This document shows positions 34,581-49,451 of a stretch of DNA of 64,000 nucleotides, piece after piece (the first letter of the stretch is position 1; every line of letters begins with the position of its first letter). The notes under the pieces were generated by a model. The model did no database searches. It was not told the DNA's origin and saw nothing but the letters and a program-made list of their open reading frames with translations. The DNA is from Pelecanus crispus. Its lineage: Eukaryota > Chordata > Aves > Pelecaniformes > Pelecanidae. The translations under genes were made by a program, and so were the position numbers. The stretch is taken from contig NC_134643.1 in NCBI RefSeq assembly GCF_030463565.1, positions 74,087,721-74,151,720 of the forward strand. Direction: 5' to 3'.

Positions 34581-37500
34581 CCCGGCACCGGGCAGCAGGC
34601 AGCGTGGGGGCTGCTGGAGCTGCAGCCGTCACCCTTAGGCGTTTTACGGAGAGCCCCGCTGCGACCTGAGCGCAGGGCGCTGCCTGTTCAGGTGGCGATA
34701 TTTGGTTGCTGCTTTCCTCGGAAGCTGCCGATATTTTTTCAGATGGTGCTTTTGGGGTTCTTTAGGGTTGTATCTTGCGCGAACGCACAGGCGGGGTGTG
34801 CCAAAGCTTCAGGATGGGAAGTGAACTGTGGATGTGGTTTTACCTGCACCCGCACCAGGGCCTCTGCGCTAGAGGCAGAAAGCTGAGTGGTAACCTCTTA
34901 AAGCATAAGGGGGGGAAAAAATACCTAGTTTACTGAAATAAAAAGGAGACCAGCCTTTCTCTATTAGGTGTGCACAAGTAATAAGCGTGCACAGTATTAA
35001 GCGAGGCTCAGTAATTTCAGGCTTAAAGTCATCTTTGGATGAGTTCTGTAATAGTAAATGTAGGTTTTTGTATGTGAAAGGTATGCATCTGACTTTAGCC
35101 TGATTCTTGTGGAAAGGCGCAACCAAATTCTCACACACGGTTGAATTCTGCCTTTCGGGTCTGGTTTAGCCTACAAAGTCAAGCATTTCAAAGAGCATGG
35201 CTTACGGAGCAGCTTTCTTGGATGTTGTGCGCAACAGTTTAATTGACAAACTGAAAATAGGATGGAAAATGGACGTAAGAGCAGTCTTAAAATGCTGTAG
35301 GTCCCTTTACTAATTAGTCTTTTCAGATAGTTTAAGAAACTTGTGCTATTTTTATTATTTCAGTTTAGCATTAAAAAGTATCAGGCTTCCCTGTTAGAGT
35401 TACAGTTAAATAACAAATACAGTTTTGTTTGTATTTTCTTAAGATAGTTTCATTGTTAAGCGTGAAGAACTATGTGGTTTGGTCCAGAAATGTACTTTGA
35501 AATATATGTTAGATCAAATCCTGTGTAGCTATACAGATGCCCATATTTCAGAAGTGGGGCATCACTAGATCTAACCTCAGGTGTTAAAAACAAACAAACA
35601 AAACCCTCATGAGTCAGTTCCCCAAACCATGTAATTGGCCTAAAAGTCTTGAGACGAGAGGAAAAAAAATTCAGTTCTTTGGTTTCCATCTGACTTTTGA
35701 GACTCATAGGAGTCACGTTTTCTTCCAAACTTGTGCAAGATGGAAAGGGAGGTAGGTGTTGGGGTTTTGGTTGGTTGTTTAGTTTTGTTTTGTTTTTTAA
35801 AAAGCTGAGATTTTATGTGAAATTGCATAAGTATGAGAGTAGCCTTCTGGAAAAAAACAACAGGTACATAATGAAGTTTTAAGATAATAGTTTCTTGGTT
35901 TTCATCGAATTAAAATTAAATCTGATCCTGATCTTATCAGAGTGCATGTCAGTTTGTGGGTTGGGAAATAACAGAAATGACTTGCAGGGGTTTTCTGGAA
36001 GTACAGTGTCATTTTTGTCTTGCTTGTGCACTCCGGAGCTGGTGTGCTACTTTCTTTCTCTGTCATTGTTCTCATGCTGTAGTCACACAGCTAAATCTAT
36101 GTGTGTACTCGTCATTGCTTCTTTCCAGTACCATTGGTACGGAGTCAGTTGCAGGAGTGGGACTCTTCGCGTTCAGTGGTTTAAATAAGGACTGTGCCTT
36201 GTTTTTAATCTTTGAAGAGTTTTATCTTGAACTTCCAGGCTGAAAACTTGGGGTGCTGAGAGGGAATTTTGTGCTGTGATTGCAAAGTCTGCTTGTTGAG
36301 TTGGGTAGGAAAAGAGCAATGCTACCAAGAGTGCCATTTGTTGTTCCTGGTGATCGAAAATTCCATTTTGTGTGGACTCCTTGCTGCAGCATGGTAGAAT
36401 GCTTTATTATTTTTGCTGCATGTAGTCCAGCAAGTCACTTGCCTGACCTAGTGATCCAAATGATTGCTGCTGCTTGGAAGCTAGTCGTAACATAATCTTG
36501 TGCCTTTTAGATGATCAGACAGACAAGCAGAGTGTTGCAAAAGGTAGGGGATGTACTGAAGAGCTGAAGAGTATGTGAGGTGGGATGGTGAAATACCAGG
36601 GAAGAGCTGGGAACAGTTCAGACTTACAGGTGGAGGTACAGGTTTGTGATAATACGTTAAAATCCTTAAAGACTTAATCATTCATTGATTTGGTCACCTC
36701 TGCATTAAAATGTAAGTTCTGTAACTGTTAGAGAATGGTATTCAATCTATTAAGTGGTTTTGTATAAAAATAGTATCTTGTACAGTACTTCATGACCTTT
36801 GCTGGCTACCTGTGTCTCTGAAGTCCTAAGGAACTCGGTGTCTCGTCTTCACCATGTGTTGTAGACTAAGGTTACCTGGGGGAGGGAGGAGAGAGGAAAG
36901 GAAGGAGATTGAACTAACATGCTTGAATGTACAGTCCCTGGGTTAAGCGAGAGGAAGCTGGTAGAAAGGTATACTTCGTAAAGATTCTTCTGCTGTAGGC
37001 AGGTTTGGTAACATTCAGATCATGCCCCTAGGCTTGGGATTTTTTTTTTCTTGTTTCCTCTTCAGAAAATTTGAATAAATAAGAGGGTGTGGTGAGAGCG
37101 CCTGAATTCCATGAGTGATCAAATTCCTCTTTCCCTGTGTACGGTCTTTATCATTCTCCACAATTATCAATGTGTTGTCTCTTTGATTTTTGTTTTAGTG
37201 ATATCAAATATAAAATAAACTACAAATAAAACAGCTGAACAGAAAAATCTTGTGTATGATGAAAACGTAACTACTGTTCAGCAACTTGTATTACTAACAT
37301 TTTGAATGCTAACGGAATAAATAATTTGGGGCATTACTGTGGGAAATTTGTAAGTATTTATAACAACACAAGAAACAAATATAATGTTGAATATCAGTGC
37401 CCTGAAACTTAGGGTGAATTTTAACCAGCTGTTTCCACACACATAGACAGACTTTTGTACTTTGTTAAAACATATTTATCTTTACCCCCAAAAGCCCAGA

Positions 37501-40500
37501 AACCAGAAAGCAAAATACAAACTGATACCTAGGATAACCAGGTGGCATTTTCAGCTCAGTGGTATTAGTAATGAGAATTGAGTGCAATAACTCTAGGACT
37601 GGTAGATATCTCATTGATCTGTAATCATTCCAGTTTTTTCCTGGGAATTGTGCTAAGTTCCCACTGCTGTGCGAAAGTTTGTCTATGACTTTTGAGCAAG
37701 CTTGAATCAGCTGGCTGAATAATAATAGGCTGCATTCAAGTCTAGTTATCCTCCAGATTTACAGTTAGAACAAAGACTATTATCAGCATGTGAATGCTGG
37801 TAATTTTCTTGTGCCTTTCCCTAACTTCAGACATGTGCTGAAAGGATGGATGTATTTCTCCAGAGTTCTCTGGAGCAGCTAGTCTTATTACAATGCTGAG
37901 AAACATTTGATATGACTGTAAAAGAAAAAATAATGGTTCAGTTAACTATAAACACAGTAACTGAGTTTAGCTTCAGTACCTGTGGCCCAATGCTAGACCT
38001 AAGCAGATGGATGAATTTGGGTCAGCTGATCTAAATGCAGTGAAGATGCATCTGCAGCTCACTGGTGTGTTACTGCTGAACTACAATATTTACTTACAAA
38101 CAGTGTTAGATTACTGAAATAATTTAAATATTGTTTACTGGCAAGTTTATTATGGAAGTACATTTAAATCTGAAATAGTTTCATTATCAGATTTTGTTTG
38201 ATTTAGAGAACAGTGGTAGATCTTGCAATTGTAATAAGATGTTTAGTAGAAATGTAAGTAGTAAAGCTATATGAAGGGCTTTTTTGTTCACCCTTGTGAA
38301 TTTGTCTTGCATCTTTGTACTCTCACCTAGAGGTTACCCCTGGTCTTCTGTTCTTACATCATCTTTACCCTACTTTAGCAGTTTATCCTTTGCTTCCTCC
38401 TCTTACTGACTAGGCAAGAAGCACTGAAAAAATGTTTCAGCTGGAAGTATCGGCTGTTTTGCTGACTGGTCTGTAAGTGCTGATTGACTAGCTGGTAGGC
38501 CAAATGTAACATGTTGTCGTTGGACCTATGTAGTAATCGTTCCCTCAGGCACAGCACTAATTAATGTCCATCTTTTTCACAGAGAGGGCAATTTTCATGT
38601 AACTTGTAAGCCTTTCTTTTTCTTTTTAGCCTTTTCACATTTACTGTTACTTACCGCAGAATCGGTTATTGGGAAGGACTCAAGGAATATCAGTAGTACT
38701 CAAGGGAACTTTCAGCTATCTTAACCATATTAGACTTGTAGAATACTTCTAGAAATGTTATTATTCTGTTCCTGTGTAATAGGCAAGCAGTTATGAAAAC
38801 AGATGTTTCAGGAAAGTTTTTCAACAATAAACCTTTTTTGTGCTTCAGATTGTCAGGTTTGTTCCATTTTATCGAGTGCAATGAGGCAGTGTGAAACTAA
38901 CAGGTTGAAAGATAAGATTTAGACATGAAAAATCCAGGATCTAGGCTGAGGGGTTTTTTTTAATCTCATTTAAAATGAAGGCCTTCTCAACCTTTAGTAT
39001 GTATGCTGATTTTAAAATATTAGTTATTTAAAGGTTTAAATATAGTCTTTATCTAGTTTTTAAACTCTTAAAAGTGAAGAATTTTCAAGACTGACTGGGC
39101 AGTGACATGTGAATTGTACAAGTGATGTTTATGAAGGCAGAATAGTAAATTTGAAATATAATCAGGAAGGCATATGGTACTAAGAGGTATGCTTCATGTA
39201 TCCATGTGACAAGATTAAAAAGTGCTTCAGGCCTCTCTTTGCTGCATAGTCTCACTTGTTCCTATCCAGGAAGTGAAGAATCAATTCATTAGCACTTATG
39301 GCAAGGTGGTTAAGTCATTGGATTTTTTTTTTTTTTTTTCCAAAGTGTGTGTAATATTGACGTGTCATACTGGGCTATATAGGAGATTACCTGAGATTCC
39401 AAAATTCTGCTGAAAATTATATTTGCAGTATTTCTGACTACATTTATTGTCAATGTTGTTTTTTGCTTTCAAATCGCAAAATAAACCCCTTGTTTCTGTA
39501 ATGGTTGTGTTCAGGCCTTCCTGGCACTCAAGAAAATAGCTTTTGATGGGAAGACGAAACAGCCCAGATATTTTGTACGGCGAGTATCTCTATTAACACG
39601 AGTGGTTAACGTGAGCTCTTTTTGCAAACTAGATGAAGCAGCTTGGTATAATGAGCTGTTATAGTTATTGTAACAAGGTGTAAATATACTTCATAGAATT
39701 TGTGAAAAATATTTTCCTATTCAGTGTAAGACATAAATGGTATTGCTTTTATGTTGGATTTGTACATCCACACAGGTCTACATGCATTTTGTTTAAGTTC
39801 GTGACATCATTAAGTCTGGTACCTTCTGAATATGAGGTTTGATCAGTGGGTTGTTTCAGGGAATTTCCTAGGCAGTAGTGGAAAGAACTGTGTTGGTCTT
39901 TTTTCTTTATTTCTTTCTTTTGTTTTTTTCCTTTTCCACTTTCCACTTAAGTTAAACTGGGCGTTATGTGCAGTCTGAACATCCATTTGGCAAAGATGTG
40001 ACATCATGCATTTCTGGAGTTGGTCACAGATCAAACTTCTTTGGATGATGCAGTGGAAGTGTTCTACCATAGCCACTTTAACTCAGAACTGCACAGCTTT
40101 CCAGTAGCTTTAATATATTTACATCTTTTTTGAAAAACACTATCCAGTTGGAGAATAATGGTGGGGGAATGAGCAGTATGCAGAGCTAGCATGGAAGACA
40201 GCAGTATGGAAGTACACCTGGAACCTGTTGCGTTGGGGTAGTTGTAGAGCAGTCTGTTGTTGGGTAGGGAAGTGGGGACGTGGCATAGATAGGAGCAGAT
40301 GGAGCATTTGAGGTGGGACTAGGGGTTTCTGGCAAGGGGGAGACGTGAGATACACAGAGAAAGCTTGGTATGATAGGGAATGAGATATGCCTAATAGCCT
40401 GAGGAAAAAGCGAGAGCTTAACCCAAAGGAAGTGAAAAATTGGTCCCTGCAGTAAAGGAGCCAAGTAATTGCAGGGAACCCTTGAAACAGGTGGGAATGT

Positions 40501-43500
40501 AACTTCCAGTTAACTTGTGCAGGAATAAGAACAGAAGAGTAACGAACTCCTCTGTGTGAATGGTTTTATCCACTCTCCCAGTTGCTATTAAAAAAAGGTA
40601 TATGGTGACATGACTTGCAGAAAAACAAAAGTGGTAGTTTTGGAAGATTCTTTGAGGTTGGTTTCTTTGTTTTTGTTATCTATCTAACTGGTTCGTTTTT
40701 ATAACTTTATATGCATTCTGTCCAGAGTTGTTAATGTTTAGAATATGAATGCATTCAAATAAATTTGTTTTAGAAAATGAAATATAAATATTCCATGTTA
40801 TGCTTGCTATTTATCATGGGTTTTGTTATGTGCTAAGATAGTGTTTACAATTCTCAGATTGTGATTTTGCAAAACTAAAAAACAACAAATAATTGGGGGA
40901 AAATTTGAAGTGTCCTACTTAAGATACTGGTGTACCTTTTTCCCTTCATGGTGGTAAAATGCCAAACAAACAAACAAAAAAAACCCCTACAAAACCTGAT
41001 GACCTGGGATTTCTTTTCCCATATGTAGTTTTCTTCTCTGTACTAGAATTTAAGATCTTAAGTATCTTTTGCTAAACTTCAGTTGCTAATGTTTAATGGA
41101 TACTTTCTTTAATAGAGGATTACTTAAGGTATGTGCAGATATTTGATAGTGATAGAAAAGAAGAAGATTTATTATGGTCTTGAAAGTCCTGCTGTCATCC
41201 TGATGCACCGTAGAAGAGTGCTGTAATTCAAATAGCTTTTGTAGTGGCAGAGGGAATAAAATTAACGTAAGTTGTTTGAGTTGAGAGACTTGTAAAAGAC
41301 AAGATTATTGGCACACATAGTGGTAGTAGCATTTATTAAATGAACTTTACCTAAATAAGAATATAACATAAAGAATCTCCACTTATTGTTAATCTTAATG
41401 TTTTTCCATGTAGCATCTTGTACAAATTACCAGTTCTCCTGTAAAATTGCAGTAATGTCCTTATTTTGATCATTGTAGTTTACTGTGCTGTTATCATAAC
41501 TTAGATTCCAAATTAAAAAAAAATCTTAAAGGTGCAAAGAAAATATTTTCTTTATATACACAGTAAACAAAGAAATTAATTTTTTTGATTTGAAATAAAA
41601 CTACTATTGGCATGTCTTTACGTACACTTCCTTAGGCTAACTTGCATGCTAACATGTAGATTAGACAATTTGTAATAGTAGTAGTTAATTTGGTGTCCAG
41701 AAGAAGAGGAATCGGACCTTAATTTATGACCTTTCTATTATGAATTGAGTCAGTGGAGTTTTACTTTGCTGGTTTGTCTGCTTTTGATGCCTATTTAATA
41801 CTTGAAGTAGCAGCTATTCACTGAGGTATGAATAGGCAAAGCTGCTACTTCATAGGATGCTATCCTATCTATATATTTTTATTCTCTGTTAAGTTAAACC
41901 TACACATGACAGTAACTGAAACTGGAGGGGTTTTTTAGGTGCCCTCTGGGAGTTTAGCAGCTTTGGTCATTTAGTCTTCTGCTCATTTTCTGAGTTTTGT
42001 GTTCTGGGGGTGAGGGAAGATATCCTGCGGATAGGAGAATGGGGCGGGTAATAGTTATAATGGGTGGAATTTCCTTGACACCATACCTGAAGGCTGTTAA
42101 CTTCCAGTGCTGATAAGACTACTTCATATTGATTATGGTTCTCAGAATGGAAAGCACAGTTTAAAAAAAAATATTAATTCTGGTGGGTCTTTAATGACTG
42201 AATGTGTTTCTTCTGTGCTTCTCTTAAGCTGTGCTAGTAAACATACTGTTTTATCAGTAAAGACTGAAAATTATGAACCACTTGTTGCTGTTCCCTAACT
42301 TTCTAAGGAGATTATCTATCAAGTCGAAGATAATGTTGTTCCCAGAAATGAAAGTCAGTTTTATTTGTATCTTTAAGGTAGAACCACTTACAGTTTCTTG
42401 ATTTGTGTAATCCTTTTGCATATGTAGTCTTTGTGCTGTCATACCATAAGGCCTGCACGTTTAACCTGCTCTACTCTCTCACTGCTCTTATGATATTTTG
42501 GCATTCCAAGTTTCTTTATTGTGTTACCTGTTCTCTGTATGCTACAAATCTGGTGATAACCTGGGTTTGTGTTGTGTAAATATTATGTGCCCAAATATTC
42601 TAGGGCTAACAATCTAAATAATCAAAGTAAGTGATCCAGGAGAGTGGAAACAGCTCTAGAGAGGTGGTGATTCATAACACACTTTCTCAGTCTTGTTTTG
42701 TTTCCTGTGCATGTTTGTTATTTTAAGTTCCTTCGATTTCTCTGTCTTGAAGAGCTTTTCTATCTTACCCTGGTTTTATATTATCAATCTGAAGCGTTTG
42801 CAGTGTTGCTCCTTTTTCTAGGTATTTATACCTAATCTAGATGTAGCTTTACTCTAAATTAAGCTGCTGCTTCAAAAAGAATTTCAAAACAAGTTTTTTA
42901 ACGTTACCACTTGTCACGCTGTATAAAATTATCTCCCTTGACTGTTTTATTTTCCACTACGTTGATTTCTTAGTAGTCATATAACTATAGATATTCAATA
43001 AAGAATATTGTGGACTTGTTTTTAAGATTGCTTTATGAATACTTTTTGAATCTTGTTCATTTGAGAAGTTTTTGTTAGAATAACTTGATCTGTGCAAAGC
43101 ATAGGTTTGATTTAAAAAAAAAAAAAAGCTTAAGTGATTCAGAAGCACAGCTGCTTCCAAGTGAGTGGATGCTCTCTTAAGTCATGGAGTCGCGGAAGTC
43201 ATAGTCTTTTTCCTTTATCTAGAAGTTGCCTTAATGTTGCTTTTACTTATTTAAAGGTGTCAAGAACCTGAAGGTGCTTGTGGAAAACGCTAGATCACCA
43301 AACACAACTTTTCTTTTTCTGTCCCTCTTAACTTTTTAGTAGTAGCTCTCTTACTTGCTAGGTTAATTCTCCCTCACTTTCACAAAGTAACTTTGCTGAC
43401 ATACGCAGTTTTTGCCTATCCTATTTTTCCTCCCTTGCCTCTGAAGAGCCGTGGAGTCACTTGTGTTGTCCGATATCGGAGGCCTTTGTGGATAGGAGCT

Positions 43501-46500
43501 GCAAGAGCAGATATGAACAGAAGGTACTGCCTTTAAAACACAGTGGTGGACTTTCAGTTCATGTAGTTCTAGCTTATTGTTTTGATCCAGGTATTCTGCT
43601 TTCTTGTTGCTATGTGAATTATCTTTCTGTTTGGCAGCCATTTAGTGTTCTGCAATCTGTTTTTGTTCTGTTTTTGTTTTGATGGTTTATCCGCATACAC
43701 TATTTCTTTTCCTTACTGGTGGTAGATTTTCCTGAATTCAGAAACTGATCATTATCAGTCATGAAATTATTTTGGATACTTTCTATTTAAATTAAAGACA
43801 AATGGTTTTCTCAGGAAAATCATCAAAAAAAACCCCTTAGAAATGTGGGTAGCTGAAGTTATTTTCTGTCTACTTTGAAGGTTCTCTCTGGATTACTTGC
43901 TGGTTAGATGAAAAGAAACTGTAGGAGCTCTGAAGCATTATGGCATTTCCATGCCACAGTCAAACTACATCCATTAAAATAAGGCAAACTGTTTTGCTTG
44001 TGGAACATAAATGTTTAATTTGGGGAATTAAATTGATAAATCATGGAAACTTAGTAATAGAAGTATATCTGTTACCAATGTGGCTGCATCATAAAATACC
44101 AAATTCACCGAAGATGGGGAGAAGAACAAAAAAGATCAGGCCAATGTTAAACTTTCCTACTCTGCTGGCTTGTAGTGGTTGCTCATGTTTCGTGAACTTT
44201 TCATTTTTCTTCAGATCTGTTTTATTCTCACTTTTAAATTGGCATGATTGTTTGGAGAGCATAAAGCAAAAATTCATTTAAATCTGCTTGGACACCTGTG
44301 TATAGTTGCCTTGCACTGCATTTTATTGCATACTGGTACCCTGATGCAGATGTTCTGATAGTAACTTCATAAAGAGGTTGGCATTAAATTTTGATTAATA
44401 TTCACTGAAGGTCAGCAAAAGTTAAATCTTAATACAAAACCATCTGAATTTATTCTTCTTCTGCTTTCATTTAGGAGCCAATGTAGCAATTTCTGTTATT
44501 AATCAGTTGTATAATCAGTTGTACCATTGAAATTGTTAGCTCTTAGAAACGACGTTTGTCCTACTTTGGTTTTTAACAGCCTTGGTCTGCAGTTCATATT
44601 GCTGGCTGGAATGTAAAAAAGTAAAAGTTAATCATGTGATGCCTCTTGGAGAAGATACAGCGGCTCCAATGTTTGGAAGTGATGGAGATTTTACAAAAAA
44701 GTTAAATAAAATTCCTAGGACAGATGGAGGAGCTTCCTATAAATGATGGGTGCTCAGGGTTGATAATTTGATAATTTTCAAGCTTTGTGAGGGTTTATCT
44801 TTGCTTGACCATTGATTGCGTTAGGAATTAGTGAGTGTAAATCGCTTTGAATTTGGTGGCCTCAAAAAGCTATAAAACTGCTAGTAGTCTGTTGATTTGT
44901 GGAACTAGTCCATTGGCCAGAGCTGTACACCAGAGTTTTTCACCCCTTATCTTGGAAAGGAATAGAGAATAGAGTAATGGGGAAACTTGTGAAGTTGTTG
45001 TTTTCACTCTTGACTTTTCCTAGTGAAATGAAAATGAGGTGCTGGGTATGTCAGTAGGCATATAACTTCTTTTTTTCCCTTTCAATTTTTGTTCTGTTTT
45101 GACTTGGCATTTGTAATTGAATGATTGTGATTGATGCTGTTTGTTTTCTTTTAGGTTTAGTACCTAGTTGTGATTTGGTCTTCCATGTTGTAAAAGCTTT
45201 TCTGTTGTATTCTAGGTTTTAGCCCTTGAAGTTGTTTTAAGAAATGACTGTCATGCACAGTGTTTCCATTATTCTGAGCTTGTTTTATCTGAGTGTTACA
45301 GTTCAGCTTGCTTTCTTAAGCTTCCCTCATATGGATTGGAATAAGGTAGCTGAAGCTCCATGCAGAAATAAGAAGGTATTTCACTGACTAGTAAAAGCTA
45401 AAGAAACTAGCGGGGTATTTTTTTTTTTTTAATTCACCTACTTCCAGTGAGGTTCGTAGTATTTGGATTCTTGAATGTTAATTATGCTTTTCATCTAATC
45501 AGAGGCAATCTTCTGTGGATTTGATGCTTTATGACTGGATTATCACTGTGTACTTTAGAAGAAACTGTTTCTGAAGATTCCTCACTTGCATTAGTGTAGT
45601 ATGCAGCTTGATGGTAGTGCTGGTAGCAACTTGGTAGTGTTGGTTTTAGCGACCCTGCAATGTGTGTTCACTGAAATCTCTGCTCGTTTTTAATTTAATG
45701 CATTACAAGATGAGGTTATTTATTATAGGATCTGTCACAGTTGTTTCCCTTGGTGTTAGCTGAAATCATCTGGGTCCTTTGCTTACCTACTGAACATCTG
45801 GGGACTGAAAGCCAGGCATTCTCGGTGGAGGTACTGTAACTCTGAAATGAGCTCCTGTTGATCAGACTGAAGTAGTGCTTGTTGACCCTCAAGGGCATGG
45901 TATAAGGCCCATCTGTTAGGTCTGAATTTTGCCTGAGGGAAGGTTACTTCAGTTAAGGTCTAGAGGGAGTATGTTGAGCAGACATTAAAAGTATAATAGC
46001 AAATTGATTGGGCTTCTGTGCATGTGTTCAGTGCCTGGCTCTACTATTACTTCAAGTGGACAGTTGCTAGTTGGGGGTTCATGAAAAGTAAAAATGAAAT
46101 TATGCTGTTCTTCATTTGTTCTTGTTGATATTCCTTCTAGACTCCTACTGTCTGTTGTTCTGAAAGATTAACCAAAAAAAGGGAAAGAAAAAATTTGGTG
46201 CATTGCATTCATTAAATTCAATGGAAGGGATTACTTGCAGTAGTGAGGAAATTGATCTCCTTGGAGAGCCAAGCGTGTGTCAGGAATGATGTGCAATACA
46301 CCATTTTCTGTAATGCATTAAATCACAGGCTCGTTACATTTTCATTCACATTTAACTGTACACAACACTTAGTGCGCAAATGAGCATGTGGTAAATTATG
46401 TGGTTTGAAATTTGTGCATTTTAAATTGGGAATAATTTGGAGATTTTTTTTCTTTATAAAAAAATATTCATATTTACATGACACTAACAATGGCTTAATT

Positions 46501-49420
46501 TTGCTCAGATCCTTAAAGGAAAAGAATAATCTAGGACTTAAAATGCTTAAAGAACTTTTTTTTGTTCTCCATAAAGTGAAAATGACTTGCAAATTCTTAT
46601 AAGTTTTTAGCTATTATTTTTTGTTTCAGTTTCAGGATTGTTTTTTAAATACAGTTTGGACTGGATTTAACCAGCTAGATGCATTTGGTTCACATGCACC
46701 TATAGATTGTGCAGGTACTAACCTTTTAACATGAAAATGATGCTTAAAAAAATCCTTAATCATCTTGATTATGAAGATGTATTATTTCTAGCTACAGGTG
46801 AAGTAGGTACAGGTAAAAATAAGACCTGAAACAGTGCCTCTGAGGTAATGAGTCTTCTATTTAAGCTTGCATTAATGTTGTTGCTTAATGAACACACTTT
46901 AAATGTAAGTATCATTTCAAAGCTGTTGATCTGTTGGTAGAGGGAAAAATTGTAGGAGGAGGGAAAAAGGTCTGACTCTTCTGAGAAGATTCTGTGTTTT
47001 CAGTGCTACCTTGCTGTGTTTGGAAGGCACTGTTTGCCAGTGTTTGCAGACTTGGTAAAATGAGGTGTGGGTTTAGTAAGGTATTTTAGAAAGGCATTCA
47101 GCTCTTGCCTCTAGAGCTGTGATTTTTACTTCAATTTGATTCTGGTGCTTGCTTGGATTAGGATGAAAGTAGGGATAACATAAGCTCGAAGACTATGTTG
47201 TGCTTGCTGTAACAGTTTTAAATTTTAGTAATTAGTTGGTCTTTTGAATGGTGCTTCTTAAAAACAGCTATTGTGTATGCAGGCTCTCTCCAGCAGTGAC
47301 TGTTTTTGATGCTCTATTGTTTGGGATGACCCCCGAGTTGAACTCTCTGAAACTCAAATGTCTAATGTTCTTCATCAGGCTATGGTCTATAGATCCATTA
47401 CAATGGAGCTGGAGCCTGCTTACAGCTTGGGAGCAAACCCAGACCTGTCTGTCACTAGCAATAGGGGAATGCCACAAGCGCTTAAGTTCTACTCATGTCA
47501 TTCTGCTTTGATAGTGGCAGCCAGGATTTAAACAGATCTCCCAGCTGGGGAAAAAAAGGCTTAGAAAAAGGCAGAAAAACTTGCTTTAACTTATTTAGCT
47601 AAAAATTTGTTTCAATGTCTTTGTTTTGTTACCAGTAGTTTGCCAGAATGTCTGTGTTTTCCTTACTTTGTTCTGTTTTTTCCTCTGTGACATACTTTGT
47701 TACTTTCCCACTTACAGGCTTTGTGGATTTCAGATGAGAAAGCTTGAAGGATGTAATTTCCATTACTACCTTCCCTTTGTTAAGGAACTTTTTACCTCTC
47801 ATGGATCATCCTAAGCAGATAAAAATTCAGATTGGATTGAAAAGCCCCGTTCATTGATTGAGAGAGATACAGATGCTATTTTAGTACTCCAGCCCTCCTT
47901 GGGCTGAGTTGATGTGCTTCCACTCTTTTGGTCAGGAAAAGACCCAAGTGGAATAGGTAAGATGGTGGAGTGCGTGCACATATCTTACCCGCTTGTATGT
48001 CCTGCCCCTACACCCTTTCTGAAATACTGAGAAACAAAAAAGTGGGTGAATCAGCAGGTCTAACAAAAACAGTGTTGCAGTGAAGTCTTCACGGGCTTAG
48101 CAGCAGCCACCGCTCTGACTATAAAACTTACCATCATCTTTCTGGTTCATCTTGAAATGGCAGGTCAAGGGCAAGAGACCTCCCAAGTCAGTGTCTTCTC
48201 TGATCCTATGCATACTACAAACTTTTCTCTGAAAAGCTTCCTGGTATTTTCTCAGTGTATGGAAGACTAGAGAAAACATACACGTGCTTGAGCTGTATAG
48301 GGCACCATGACAGAGAGAAATGATGTTGCTGGTCTTTCACAGATTCTCTTCACAGCCTTTACCTCTTTCCTGGGTGACCCAGAACTTGCTGAGAAAGACA
48401 GAAACTAATTCTAGGTTCTTGGTACTGTGAGGCACATGACCACCTGAAATATGTTGGTTCTGGAGGCACAGGAGAGAATTAAAAAAAAAAAAAAATTACA
48501 TTTTTATTTAATGGGTTATTCTAGAGAACGAATGTGTCGGGGCAGCAAGTTTTTTGCATTTTGGTGGAGCCTATCAAGAGAACCATCAGAAAACAGTGAT
48601 CTCTTGTTGTGTGACTCCTGGCCATTTTGTTTTATAAGCAGTTTAGCTATTTCTCTAGTAGGTCCTGTTACAGCAATATTTGTCTGTACTCTTTAATGTC
48701 TTACACGAAGTTCTTCAAACTAGGAGAAAGGAAGGCATTCCCTGTTAAATAAAATACTGACCTGTTACCACTCACCTGGATTTGAGTTATGGGGTTTTTT
48801 TCCATTTTTGGACTGTATATATCTTGAATAGGTTATAGAATCATAGTCTAATGTAGCACTTATCCTCAATTTCCAAGAAATTCTGTATGCTACTACTTGG
48901 TTTAAATCCTGTGGGCAACCTTTTTTATTCCAGTTCCTCTGATACTAAGTTTTGATATCGTGTATGCAACTATCGTGTATCTGTTAGCCCTTAGCAAACA
49001 CATAGGCTATTAGAACCAAACCAAGCAAACATTTAAACTTAAATAAATGAGCTTTATAAGTGTTATTGGTTTCTTATGTCATTAATAATTCTACTTATCA
49101 GAATATCTTTTGCTGGATCAGTATTACTAGTTGACTTGTACATATTTTTCTCCAAAAACAAGAGTAATTTTCTACAGGTAGGATAACATATTAAAAAAAA
49201 AGAGCCTAAGTATTTGCATTCCTTAGGCTGTAAAATGAGACACCTGTGATTTTATATCATAAGGTGGTCAAGGTATGTTGCATTGCATTTGCAATGTGAA
49301 ATAAACTCTCATGCTACAGGTTCATTTGAGGGTTTTTATCTCTGCTTAGAGAAATTAACCAGATTGCATGCCTGTGAAGCAGAGAAATGACACACATGTG
49401 CATGAGTGTGTGCTTCTGCT

Positions 49421-49451
49421 CCCCCCCCCACCCCCCCCCCCCCCCACCCCC
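49421..49451. repeat. Poly-C block in AEBP2 intron 1
   Basis: Nine C, an A, fifteen C, an A, then five C and AG. It is an extreme pyrimidine tract ending in CAG on the sense strand, so it resembles a splice acceptor, but no open frame with a donor follows that I would call an exon. The opposite strand is a G-run array that could form a quadruplex. Confidence 0.85.

Larger units (their letters stand above)
32830..34690. promoter_or_regulatory. AEBP2: CpG island / AEBP2 promoter region
   Basis: GC content and CpG density rise abruptly near 32.8 kb and fall near 34.7 kb, in an otherwise AT-rich window. The island spans the AEBP2 start codon and the first coding exon. No TATA box is evident. Tandem GC boxes (GCCCC repeats at 33144-33172, and GGGGCGGGG near 32932) are potential Sp/KLF sites. 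This is the usual promoter type of a widely expressed regulatory gene. The transcription start site cannot be fixed; it probably lies between about 32.9 and 33.45 kb. Confidence 0.85.

Noticed and set aside
33993..34886. 297-codon + strand ORF overlapping AEBP2 exon 1
   Set aside because: Out of frame with the conserved AEBP2 reading; poly-Ala/Pro/Arg composition is a consequence of high GC. Other long ORFs between 33.0 and 34.9 kb are explained the same way.
49421..49451. Poly-C tract ending in CAG as a splice acceptor for an alternative AEBP2 first/inner exon
   Set aside because: No suitable donor with an in-phase open frame follows; treated as a simple repeat.
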